A stretch of DNA of 33,301 bases from positions 80,648 to 113,948 of the forward strand of contig JAUYKI010000010.1 of NCBI GenBank assembly GCA_030700025.1. The letters are read 5' to 3'. The notes below the pieces were generated by a model that worked only from the letters and a program-made list of their open reading frames with translations, had not been told where the DNA came from and did no database searches. Below are positions 9,712 through 18,113 of the stretch, piece by piece. Within the stretch, counting starts at the first letter, position 1. Each line of letters starts with the position of its first letter. Position numbers and translations under genes: made by a program. Source of the stretch: a bacterium (lineage in GTDB: Bacteria; Patescibacteriota; Minisyncoccia; UBA6257; 02-FULL-45-10c).

Positions 9712-9789
9712 CTATTACCTTGTCGCAATTTGGGGCTTAATTGAGTTATTAACTTGTAATGTTAGCTAATTTAATTTACGATACAAACA

Positions 9790-11463
9790 ATGGCCCAAGA
9801 TAAGGATCAGTTAACGGACATTTTAGACAAAAGCCGAAAAGAAGCTGAAGAGCGGGATGCCCAAAGGCGGGCGATCAAGGGCGGACATCCTTATTTAAAT
9901 TTAGCTTTGATACCGGTAGAAACCGAAGCCTTAGAACTGATACCGGAAGCCAAAGCTCGGGAGGCAAAAGTAGCCACCATTGAATACAAAGCCAACAATG
10001 TCGTGCTGGTTGCCAACGACGATAAGGAAGCGCCAGCTCAGGCAATTATTAAAGAACTTGAATCCAAGGGATTAAAACTTAAAATCTTTATCGTTTCATT
10101 AACCAGTCTCCAGCGAGCCTGGGATTTTTATAAATACGTATTAAAAAAGAGCGCTCCGATTACCGGAAAAATCAATATTGATAAAGAGAGGATAGAATTA
10201 TTAAAAGAAAAATTAACGAAGCTGGATAAGGTCCGGGAAGAAATACTTAATTTTGATTACAAAAAATTTCCCACCGCTCAAATTTTGGAAATTGTTTTAG
10301 CCGGCGCTTTGGCAAACCGGACTTCCGATATCCATTTTGAATCAGGAGAAAAAGCGGGAAAATTGCGTTATCGGATTGACGGCGATTTGCGGGACGTGAT
10401 GACTGATCTTTCCCCGGCTATTTACTCGGTGATTGTTTCCCGGATTAAACTGCTTTCAAATTTAAAATTGAATATTAAAGACGAAGCCCAAGACGGCCGG
10501 TTCACAATCAATTTGGGCGCCAAAGAAATTGAAATCCGGGTTGCTATCGCGCCTTCGGAATTCGGAGAAGTTATCGTAATGCGGGTTTTGGATCCGACCA
10601 TGCTAAGCCTGAATTTAAGCGATTTGGGTTTGCGGAAAGATGATTTAGAAATTGTGGAAGCGGAATTGAAACAGCCCAACGGATTGGTTCTTAACACCGG
10701 ACCGACCGGCTCCGGAAAGACCACTACTCTTTATGCTTTTTTGAAACATAAGCATACCCCGACGATTAAAATCGTTACTATTGAAGACCCGATTGAATAT
10801 CATTTGGCGGGCATTGAACAGACCCAAGTTAAGCCGGAGGCTAAATATACTTTTGCTACCGGTTTGCGTTCATTAATGCGGCAGGATCCGGATGTGATTT
10901 TAATCGGCGAGGTGCGGGACAAAGAAACCGCGGAAATCGCGATTCAGGCCGCTTTAACCGGCCATTTGGTTTTTTCCACGGTGCACGCTAATCAGGCGTC
11001 TGGCGCGATTCCGCGCTTTATGGATTTAGGGGTAAAGCCGACCAGCATTGGCCCGGCTTTGAATTTGATTATTGCCCAGCGTTTGGTAAAACGGCTTTGC
11101 CCGGACTGCAAAACCAAAGTGAAATTAGACGCTGATTTTAAAAATAAAATTGAAAAGTTTTTGAATAATCTGCCGGCGCGAGTGGCGAAAAAAGATTATG
11201 GAGATATCCAGATGTATAAGCCGAAGGGCTGTGAAAAATGCAATGATACCGGTTATAAAGGTCGGATTGCGATTTATGAATTATTACAAGTTAGTGAAGA
11301 GATAGAATCTTTAATGACTAAGAGCGGCGGTGAAATTGAAATCCAGGAATTTGCTTTGAAGCAGGGAATGGTGACGATACAGCAAGACGGAGTCTTAAAG
11401 ATGATTTCCGGCATTACCACCGCGGAAGAAGTGGAAGCGTTAACCGGCCCTTTGAATTTTTAA
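9790..11463 (+). CDS. type II/IV secretion ATPase, GspE/PilB family
   Basis: GPTGSGKTTTLYAFL Walker A, GEVRDKETAEIAIQAALTGHLVFSTVHAN, CPDC...CEKC zinc motif. Confidence 0.95.
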   Translation: MAQDKDQLTDILDKSRKEAEERDAQRRAIKGGHPYLNLALIPVETEALELIPEAKAREAKVATIEYKANNVVLVANDDKEAPAQAIIKELESKGLKLKIFIVSLTSLQRAWDFYKYVLKKSAPITGKINIDKERIELLKEKLTKLDKVREEILNFDYKKFPTAQILEIVLAGALANRTSDIHFESGEKAGKLRYRIDGDLRDVMTDLSPAIYSVIVSRIKLLSNLKLNIKDEAQDGRFTINLGAKEIEIRVAIAPSEFGEVIVMRVLDPTMLSLNLSDLGLRKDDLEIVEAELKQPNGLVLNTGPTGSGKTTTLYAFLKHKHTPTIKIVTIEDPIEYHLAGIEQTQVKPEAKYTFATGLRSLMRQDPDVILIGEVRDKETAEIAIQAALTGHLVFSTVHANQASGAIPRFMDLGVKPTSIGPALNLIIAQRLVKRLCPDCKTKVKLDADFKNKIEKFLNNLPARVAKKDYGDIQMYKPKGCEKCNDTGYKGRIAIYELLQVSEEIESLMTKSGGEIEIQEFALKQGMVTIQQDGVLKMISGITTAEEVEALTGPLNF

Positions 11464-11471
11464 AACAAAAA

Positions 11472-11533
11472 TCCCTCACTCTTGTAAGAGCGTTTTTACG
11501 AAGCGGACTTCGCACTCTTACAAAAGTGAGGGA
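11472..11533. repeat. TCCCTCACTCTTG inverted-repeat element, copy 1; possible minus-strand terminator
   Basis: TCCCTCACTCTTGTAAGAG / CTCTTACAAAAGTGAGGGA arms (one mismatch); minus strand followed by TTTTTGTTTT. Confidence 0.75.
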
Positions 11534-11536
11534 AAA

Positions 11537-11700
11537 AAAGAAGGCATTGATCTGTGGGCATAACGTCCTTGGAGGACAATATGGTGAAACTCTTCTAAAT
11601 TAGATTTAAAAGAGGTTAGAATTGCTCTTAGGAGCGATCTCGCCGAAGCCAAACCGTCCGATTAAGAAATAATTCCCGCCCACAGATCAATGCCTTCTTT
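11537..11700 (-). ncRNA. candidate structured noncoding RNA, family unassigned
   Basis: Perfect 23-bp inverted repeat AAAGAAGGCATTGATCTGTGGGC/GCCCACAGATCAATGCCTTCTTT closing a 118-nt interior with several hairpins; T run follows on the minus strand; consensus promoter upstream on the minus strand. Strand not certain. Confidence 0.55.
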
Positions 11701-11748
11701 ACTGCTATTATAAAACTATAGATATCGCTATTTTTCTTTACTCTCCAA

Positions 11749-11777
11749 ATATTAGCATAGAAACAAGGTTTTGTCAA
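11749..11777 (-). promoter_or_regulatory. consensus sigma70 promoter TTGACA-17-TAATAT
   Basis: Minus strand TTGACA (11777-11772), 17-nt spacer, TAATAT (11754-11749), pointing at 11537-11700. Confidence 0.7.
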
Positions 11778-11802
11778 TAGGTAGTCAAATTTAGGCAATT
11801 TT

Positions 11803-12822
11803 ATGGAAAATAAGAAAATCTTAAACGCCCATAAGAAAAAAGAAGAGGATGTTGTCGTAGACTTGGCTTTGCGGCCAACCGCCTGGCAAGATTACGTCGG
11901 ACAGGACAAAACCAAGAAAAATCTTAAGGTTATTTTAGACGCGTCTAAGAAACGGGGCGAGTCCAGCGACCATCTTTTGTTTTACGGCCAAGCCGGTTTG
12001 GGGAAAACCACTTTGGCTTATTTAGTCGCGAAAGAAATGAACGCGAACCTAAAAGTGACCTCCGGCCCGGCCTTGGAAAAAACCGGCGATTTGGCGGCTA
12101 TTCTTACTAATTTGGAAAAAGGCGATATTTTATTTATTGACGAAGCGCACCGCTTGAACCGGATGATTGAAGAAGTTTTATACCCGGCCTTGGAAAGCCG
12201 TAAGTTGCATTTGATTGTCGGCAAGGGGCCGGGCGCCCGGACTTTGTCTATTGATCTCCCGCCATTTACTTTAGTGGCGGCGACTACCCGAGCGAATCTT
12301 TTATCCGGACCGCTTCGTTCTCGATTTGGCGCGACTTTCAAGCTGGACTATTACGAGCCGGTGGATATTGAAGCGATTGTCCGCCGTTCGGCTAAGCTTT
12401 TGAATTTGAAGATTGACGATAAAGCGATCGTAGTGATTGCGGCCGCTTCCCGGTTTACTCCGCGGACCGCTAACCGGCTTTTGCGGCGGGTCCGGGATTA
12501 CGCGGAAGTGAATAATTTAAAAGTAGTGGATGAAGCGGCGGCTAAAAATACTTTAGAAATGCTGGAAGTGGATAATTTAGGATTAGAGCCGACCGATCGC
12601 CAGCTTTTGTCCATTATTATTGAAAAGTTCCATGGCGGGCCAGTGGGCATTCAGACCTTAGCCGCGGCTTTAAGCGATGACCAGGGGATTATTGAGGATG
12701 TTTATGAGCCGTATTTAATGAAAATCGGCCTTTTGAACCGCACCCCAGCTGGGCGGATGGCTACTCCAGAGGCCTATCAGCACTTAGGCATAAAAATACC
12801 CGGCGACGGCGGGCTCGTGTAA
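11803..12822 (+). CDS. ruvB: Holliday junction helicase RuvB
   Basis: LRPTAWQDYVGQ, GQAGLGKTTLAY, DEAHRL, GPLRSRFG. Confidence 0.97.
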   Translation: MENKKILNAHKKKEEDVVVDLALRPTAWQDYVGQDKTKKNLKVILDASKKRGESSDHLLFYGQAGLGKTTLAYLVAKEMNANLKVTSGPALEKTGDLAAILTNLEKGDILFIDEAHRLNRMIEEVLYPALESRKLHLIVGKGPGARTLSIDLPPFTLVAATTRANLLSGPLRSRFGATFKLDYYEPVDIEAIVRRSAKLLNLKIDDKAIVVIAAASRFTPRTANRLLRRVRDYAEVNNLKVVDEAAAKNTLEMLEVDNLGLEPTDRQLLSIIIEKFHGGPVGIQTLAAALSDDQGIIEDVYEPYLMKIGLLNRTPAGRMATPEAYQHLGIKIPGDGGLV

Positions 12823-12858
12823 ATTTTGTACTCTCGTATATTTTCGTAAATTCGTAAC

Positions 12859-13350
12859 ATGGTTATTAAAGAATTTTTGCCTAATCCGGTTGGCAGCGAC
12901 CAGGAAGGCGAATACATAAAGATTTTTAACGACAGCCCGGCGGCTGTTTTGCTTAATGGTTGGAGCCTGAAAGATGCCAGCGGAAAGACTTTTAAATTAA
13001 TCGGCAGTTTAGATTCCCAGAAAGAATTGGTTTTGCCGTATTCCCAAACTAAAATTGCTTTAAATAATAACGGCGAGCAGATTTTTCTTTATAATTCTTC
13101 AGGAAAATTAATTGACCAGCTAAGTTATACCGGGCAGGCAAGCGAGGGACAGATTATCGTTAAAGGTCAAAAACCGATAACCAATAATCAAAAGTTAGTT
13201 GATTCAAATTTTAATTCCCCAGTTATCGATTATCAGTTTCCGATTCATAAAGTTATCTTTCTTGATTTTCTAATTGCCGCGATTTTGGCGGGGCTTGGAC
13301 TTTATTTGATTTTACAAATTGAAAAGAAATTGGGTGCTAAGATTTGGTAA
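12859..13350 (+). CDS. lamin-tail domain (LTD)-like protein with C-terminal TM segment
   Basis: VIKEFLPNPVGSDQEGEYIKIFN...LNGWSLKDASGKTF; hydrophobic FLDFLIAAILAGLGLYLIL. Confidence 0.75.
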   Translation: MVIKEFLPNPVGSDQEGEYIKIFNDSPAAVLLNGWSLKDASGKTFKLIGSLDSQKELVLPYSQTKIALNNNGEQIFLYNSSGKLIDQLSYTGQASEGQIIVKGQKPITNNQKLVDSNFNSPVIDYQFPIHKVIFLDFLIAAILAGLGLYLILQIEKKLGAKIW

Positions 13351-13359
13351 GATTAAAAG

Positions 13360-13830
13360 ATGGTTAGCAAATCTAAATCTCAAACTCAAAAGCTAGCTTC
13401 AAAATTAGTAAAGCAAATTTTGAAGACTAGTCCCGAGCCGAAGCGAGGGGCAACAATAATCGCTCTTCAAGGGAATCTCGGCTCCGGCAAGACGACTTTT
13501 ATCCAGGGGTTCTGCAAGGCGCTGGGCGTAAAGCACGGCGTTACCAGCCCGACCTTCATTATTTTTAGAAAGCACCCGATTTCTAGATTCCATTTTCTAG
13601 ATTCTAGGTTTTCGCATGTTTATCATTTTGATTTATATCGCTTACGGAAGTCCAAAGAAATTTTGGCGCTGGGATTCAAAAAAATCATTAATAATCCGGA
13701 AAATATCGTTTTAATTGAATGGCCGGAAGTAATTAAAAAATTTCTGCCAAAAAATACGGTTTGGATAAAATTCGGTCATGGGAAAAAGCAGAGTGAGCGG
13801 AAAATTGACTTTTTCCAAAAAAAGTTATAA
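13360..13830 (+). CDS. tsaE: tRNA threonylcarbamoyladenosine biosynthesis ATPase TsaE
   Basis: LQGNLGSGKTTFIQGF, TSPTF, YHFDLYRL, LIEWPE. Confidence 0.92.
   Translation: MVSKSKSQTQKLASKLVKQILKTSPEPKRGATIIALQGNLGSGKTTFIQGFCKALGVKHGVTSPTFIIFRKHPISRFHFLDSRFSHVYHFDLYRLRKSKEILALGFKKIINNPENIVLIEWPEVIKKFLPKNTVWIKFGHGKKQSERKIDFFQKKL
13581..13608 (+). repeat. TCTAGA-family repeat fragment inside tsaE
   Basis: CTAGATTCCATTTTCTAGATTCTAG (13583-13607) is 21/25 identical to 20238-20262. Confidence 0.65.
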
Positions 13831-13873
13831 ACTCTTTTCAGTTTTTTAAAACAGAAAGCGCGGGGAGAGGGTT

Positions 13874-14725
13874 TTGGGACAAACAGAGTCGGACCAATAC
13901 AGAGAGAATTTTGAACAATTAAAGCGCCGGGTGGAATTTTTCCGGATTTTATTGCGGGAAAGCGGGGTATTGGCGGCGGAAATGGACGTTTCGGTAATTG
14001 ATGAATTGCGCGGAAAATTAATAAAGGCGTTTAAGAATAAAAAAACCCCCGCATTCCATAAAGGAAAAGACGCCTGCCATTGCTGTCATTATGCCAGCGC
14101 TCCTAATGCTTCCCCGCTCCGCGATTACGACATCGCTTATTTATTGGTAAAAAATCCGGATTTCCAATTACCGGAGCCGGATTGGCGGGAAATTAATAAA
14201 GATCCGGGAAGCGGCGGCCATTACCGTTGTTTGATGCTGGGCCAAAAAGGATGTTTGTTTGGCGTTAACCGCCCGGCAGTTTGCTTAAGCTATGTTTGCA
14301 AAGGAGCAGTTAGGGCTATTCTTGATAAAACACCAGAGCCGTGGCAGGATTTTGGGTATTCTTTTCTTCGTGATGATGAAAGTGAAAATTTTCAGGCCGC
14401 TCCTGGGGACGGGGATAGGGTCTTGCAAAAAATCGGCTTCCCGTTTGATTTTAGAATGGGCGAAGTAGTTGGTGATTGGTTTTATAAAGTATTGGCCCTT
14501 CAAATAAGGCAATCGGAATTTGGCCGGTTGTTAAAAAAATTTAGGAATGGCAGTCAGGAACCATTCTTTTTGATTCCCTGTTTGGTTCGCAGTAAACGCA
14601 TGAAAGAAGTAATTGGAAAATTAATTAAGAACAATCTTTTAATCAGCGAGGAAGTTAAAAAGTTTTTCCCCGAATTTACTAAAAAAGAAATTCTGGAACA
14701 GCTGGAAGTAGCTAATATATTTTAA
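13874..14725 (+). CDS. cysteine-cluster protein, possibly YkgJ-like; unknown function
   Basis: TTG start after GGGGAGAGG; CHCCHYA and GHYRCLMLGQKGCLFGVNRPAVCLSYVC. Confidence 0.55.
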   Translation: MGQTESDQYRENFEQLKRRVEFFRILLRESGVLAAEMDVSVIDELRGKLIKAFKNKKTPAFHKGKDACHCCHYASAPNASPLRDYDIAYLLVKNPDFQLPEPDWREINKDPGSGGHYRCLMLGQKGCLFGVNRPAVCLSYVCKGAVRAILDKTPEPWQDFGYSFLRDDESENFQAAPGDGDRVLQKIGFPFDFRMGEVVGDWFYKVLALQIRQSEFGRLLKKFRNGSQEPFFLIPCLVRSKRMKEVIGKLIKNNLLISEEVKKFFPEFTKKEILEQLEVANIF

Positions 14726-14773
14726 TCCCTTGGTTAATCCGGGGATTTTTAATTTTCATGTTAAAATATAGTC

Positions 14774-15634
14774 ATGCGTAAGCTTCTTCTTATTGACGCC
14801 AATTCTTTAATTCATCGCTCTTTCCACGCTTTGCCGCCGCTGACTACGCCGAAAGGCGAGCCGATCAACGCGATTTACGGCTTATCCAGCATTTTATTGA
14901 AAGTTTTGCGGGATCATCAGCCGGATTATATTGCCGCGGCTTTTGACCGGCCGGAGCCGACTTTTCGTAAGGAAATGTTTAAAGAATATAAAGCCCAGCG
15001 TCCGCCAACCGCCAATGAACTGATTTCTCAGCTGATAGAAGCCCATAACACCTTTAAACAATTCGGCATTATGGCTATAGAAAAGCCGGGCTTTGAAGCG
15101 GACGATATCGTGGGAACGTTGGCAGAGCGATTTAAAAATGAACCGGATATGCGCGTGATTATTTTTTCGGGAGATAAGGATAATTTGCAGTTAGTAGACG
15201 ACGATAAGGTGGTGGTAGAGCTTTTAAAGACTGGCGTCAGCAAAACCGTTACTTATAACAAAGTTTTATTTTTACAAGAATACGGATTCGCGCCGGAGCA
15301 GTTAGTGGACTATAAGGCCTTAGTGGGCGACACTTCCGATAATATTCCGGGCGTAACTGGCATTGGCCCCAAAGGCGCCACGGATTTAATCAGAGAGTTC
15401 GGCTCGGTAGAAAAAATTTATGAAGAAGTCGGTTTGATTCCTAAAAAACTTTTACAGGAAAAATTGGAAGCCAACCGGGAAAACGCTTTTCTTTCCAAGA
15501 GGCTGGCAACAATAAAAAGAGACGTCCCATTAGAAATTTCTTTAGAGGATTTAAAACTGAATTCTTTAGACAAAGAGGGCCTTAAAAATTATTTTGAAGA
15601 AAAGGGTTTTAAATCATTAATAGAAAGAATCTAG
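14774..15634 (+). CDS. polA: DNA polymerase I 5'-3' exonuclease (FEN) domain as a separate ORF
   Basis: LLIDANSLIHRSFHALPPL, GVTGIGPKGATDLI; ends at domain boundary in the repeat. Confidence 0.9.
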   Translation: MRKLLLIDANSLIHRSFHALPPLTTPKGEPINAIYGLSSILLKVLRDHQPDYIAAAFDRPEPTFRKEMFKEYKAQRPPTANELISQLIEAHNTFKQFGIMAIEKPGFEADDIVGTLAERFKNEPDMRVIIFSGDKDNLQLVDDDKVVVELLKTGVSKTVTYNKVLFLQEYGFAPEQLVDYKALVGDTSDNIPGVTGIGPKGATDLIREFGSVEKIYEEVGLIPKKLLQEKLEANRENAFLSKRLATIKRDVPLEISLEDLKLNSLDKEGLKNYFEEKGFKSLIERI

Positions 15635-15693
15635 AATTTAGAATCTAGTAAATAGAAGATAAAAAACTTCTAGATTCTACTTACTAAATTCTA
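15632..15693. repeat. 62-bp ORF-less TCTAGA-type inverted-repeat element
   Basis: 27-bp imperfect inverted arms (15632-15658, 15667-15693) around 8 bp; arms nearly identical to those flanking the IVP gene. Confidence 0.8.
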
Positions 15694-15706
15694 TTTTCTC
15701 ATATTT

Positions 15707-17173
15707 ATGCTATTAGACTTCAATCTCAAGCAAATCCTGAAAGAACTAAAAGCCAAAGGAAAGCCGCTTCCTAAGGAGTATTTAGATTTAGGACTCGCTT
15801 TTTGGCTGATTAATCCGGACGAAAAAGATTATTCCCCGGAAAATTTAAGCCGGCGGTATTTGCATGAGGGGTTTGACCCTTTGGCAGGAGGGTTCAGCAA
15901 ACTTTTTCAATTTGCCGAGAAGAAATTAAAAGGATACAAGCTGGAAAAACTTTTTCATGAAGTGGAAATGCCATTGGTAGAAATTTTGGCGGACATGGAA
16001 TTGGCGGGAATTAAGCTGGATTTAAAACATTTGAAAGACTTGGATAAAAAACTGGAAAAGCAATTAACGGAACTGGCCAAGGATGTTTATAAAAAAACAA
16101 AAAACACTTTTAATCTTAATTCGCCCAAACAGCTGGGAGACATTCTTTTTAATAAGTTAAAAATTGACCTTGGGGGCGTGAAAAAAACCCGGGGCGGAGC
16201 TATTTCTACGGACGTAGACACGCTTTTGACTATTAAAGACCGTCATCCGGTTGTACCGCTTATTTTGGAATACCGCGAACTTTTTAAGCTTCATTCCACC
16301 TATGTCCGCCCGCTCCAGGAATTAGCGGATGCCAACGGCCGGGTTCACACCACCTACATCCAGACCGGCACTGCTACCGGCCGGCTAAGTTCGCAAAACC
16401 CTAATCTTCAGAATATCCCGGCGGTCGGCGAATGGGCGAAAGAAGTCCGTAAAGCGTTTATCGCGGAAAAAGGGTTTAAACTTGCCGCATTAGATTATTC
16501 TCAAATAGAACTTCGCATTTTGGCATCGCTTTCCAGCGATCCGAATATGATGGAGGCTTTTAATAATGACGTGGACATCCACAAGCTGACTGCGTCCCAG
16601 GTGTTTAAAGTTCCTTTGGAAAAAGTGACTCCGGACATGCGGCGGCTGGCGAAGACTTTGAATTTCGGCGTTTCTTATGGAATGGGAGCGAATGCTTTCG
16701 CGAAAACCAGCGGATTAAGCGTGGCGGAAGCCAAAAAATTTATTCAGGATTATTTTGCCAATTTTAAAAAAGTCCGGGAATGGCAGGAAGAAACCAAGGC
16801 TCAGGCGCGCCAGCAGGGATTTGTTACTAACTTGAACGGCCGGCGGCGCTTAACTTTGGAAGCCAGTTCTATGTATTCCCGGGAAGCCGGCGAAGCGGAG
16901 CGGGCGGCGATTAATATGCCGGTGCAGGGATTAGCCGCGGATATTTTAAAAATGGCGATGGTGAAAATCCAAGAAGAATTTAAAGGAAACAAAGACGTCC
17001 GCTTGCTTTTAACCATTCACGACGAACTTTTATTTGAAATTAAAGAAAATAAAGTTTTGGAAGCAGTAAAAGAAATCAAAAAAATAATGGAATCGGCCTA
17101 TGAATTAGAAGTGCCCATTAGGGTAGAAGCAAAAACCGGCGTTAATTGGGGAGAGTTGACAAATTTAAAATAA
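15707..17173 (+). CDS. polA: DNA polymerase I polymerase domain (Klenow-like), N-terminally shortened
   Basis: TGRLSSQNPNLQNIP, DYSQIELRILA, RRLAKTLNFGVSYGM, IHDELLFE. Confidence 0.93.
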   Translation: MLLDFNLKQILKELKAKGKPLPKEYLDLGLAFWLINPDEKDYSPENLSRRYLHEGFDPLAGGFSKLFQFAEKKLKGYKLEKLFHEVEMPLVEILADMELAGIKLDLKHLKDLDKKLEKQLTELAKDVYKKTKNTFNLNSPKQLGDILFNKLKIDLGGVKKTRGGAISTDVDTLLTIKDRHPVVPLILEYRELFKLHSTYVRPLQELADANGRVHTTYIQTGTATGRLSSQNPNLQNIPAVGEWAKEVRKAFIAEKGFKLAALDYSQIELRILASLSSDPNMMEAFNNDVDIHKLTASQVFKVPLEKVTPDMRRLAKTLNFGVSYGMGANAFAKTSGLSVAEAKKFIQDYFANFKKVREWQEETKAQARQQGFVTNLNGRRRLTLEASSMYSREAGEAERAAINMPVQGLAADILKMAMVKIQEEFKGNKDVRLLLTIHDELLFEIKENKVLEAVKEIKKIMESAYELEVPIRVEAKTGVNWGELTNLK

Positions 17174-17184
17174 TTTGTTACTAT
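17156..17184 (+). promoter_or_regulatory. sigma70-type promoter TTGACA-17-TACTAT
   Basis: Overlaps the polA 3' end; exact 17-nt spacer. Confidence 0.65.
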
Positions 17185-17304
17185 GTATTCAACTCCAAAG
17201 CGGAGACAGAAGTACCTTGAACAATCAAAAGACCAAGCGGTGTGCCCGATGTCCTAATCCCGCTCAGCGGGACGGATGGACGGCGAGCCGAAGGAGAAGC
17301 GAAA

Positions 17305-17931
17305 ATGGCGAGAACGGCGAGCGAGATGCTGAGCTCTGTTGGAAGGTTTTTCGAGATTTGCAAAGCGATCGTGGACGAGGTGAAGAACCAGGGCGGAACC
17401 GACGAGGACGTCTCCCGGATTCTGACCGACCGCAAGGTTCGGCAGGACATGGTGGGACTGCTTCTGAAGAAGGCGAAGTCAGCGGCCGACGGACTCGTCC
17501 GTCTGTTCGTCAACTACACCCGCCCTCTGGCAGAGATGCTCAAGGACGGCCGGTTTGACTGGATCAACTCGGACATCACCGAAAAGAACTTTCCGGTGAA
17601 CCGCAGGGAAAACGGGGAAGTGGAAATGAAAGTTTTCACCACCCAAGACCTGGTCGGAGAAACCAGAAACGTGAATTCGGAAGAAGTCATCCAATCCCTG
17701 AAAGAAAAAGGATATCGCCCCGCCGAACTTCCGGAAAGCCTGGCCTACGCCAAAGCTAACCCGGACGAACAGCGGAAGTACCCTATCGTAGCTCTCGGTT
17801 CTGTCTGGCGGGACTTCGATGGCGACCGGTACGTCCCGTTTCTCTATGACGGCGGCGGGCGGGACTTGGACCTCCACTGGTACGACGATGACTGGGATGA
17901 GCGCTGCCGCTTTCTCGGTGTTCGCAAGTAG
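17305..17931 (+). CDS. conserved hypothetical protein, GC-rich monocistronic gene
   Basis: Start MARTASEMLSSVGRFF preceded by AAGGAGAAGC; C-terminal YPIVALGSVWRDFDGDRYVPFLYDGGGRDLDLHWYDDDWDERCRFLGVRK; own promoter and terminator. Confidence 0.75.
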   Translation: MARTASEMLSSVGRFFEICKAIVDEVKNQGGTDEDVSRILTDRKVRQDMVGLLLKKAKSAADGLVRLFVNYTRPLAEMLKDGRFDWINSDITEKNFPVNRRENGEVEMKVFTTQDLVGETRNVNSEEVIQSLKEKGYRPAELPESLAYAKANPDEQRKYPIVALGSVWRDFDGDRYVPFLYDGGGRDLDLHWYDDDWDERCRFLGVRK

Positions 17932-17990
17932 CTCTTTGAACTTTGGTTCTTGGAACCTTGGGCCTAGCCCTTTGTTTCTTTGAACCTTTG

Positions 17991-18019
17991 GCCTCGCATA
18001 GCTTTCAGCTATGCGAGGC
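17991..18019 (+). terminator. strong Rho-independent terminator
   Basis: GCCTCGCATAGCT-TTC-AGCTATGCGAGGC followed by TTTTTGTTTT. Confidence 0.9.
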
Positions 18020-18113
18020 TTTTTGTTTTCCATTAAAAATTTTGTAGAATTAAAATAAATCAATGTTATCCCGCCGATGGCGGGATGCTCAAATTTGTGG
18101 ATAAATTTGGCAC

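Noticed and set aside
11537-11700. tmRNA, RNase P RNA or SRP RNA
   Set aside because: No tag ORF/tRNA-like ends, no P4-type GAAAGTCC block, no GGTCAGG/AGCAGCC SRP core.
11537-11700. MITE with 23-bp terminal inverted repeats
   Set aside because: No target-site duplication at the ends and no second copy in the window; kept only as an alternative to an RNA.
15632-15706. UAG recoding linking the two polA ORFs into one protein
   Set aside because: TAG is used as the ordinary stop for other genes here, and the linker is clearly the repeat.
17175-18063. ORFs 17175-17558 (+), 17181-17513 (-) and 17479-18063 (-)
   Set aside because: Shadow frames of 17305-17931; low-complexity composition and no RBS/promoter support.
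18095-18105. TGTGGATAA (DnaA-box-like) upstream of mutM
   Set aside because: Single isolated site far from dnaA; likely chance.
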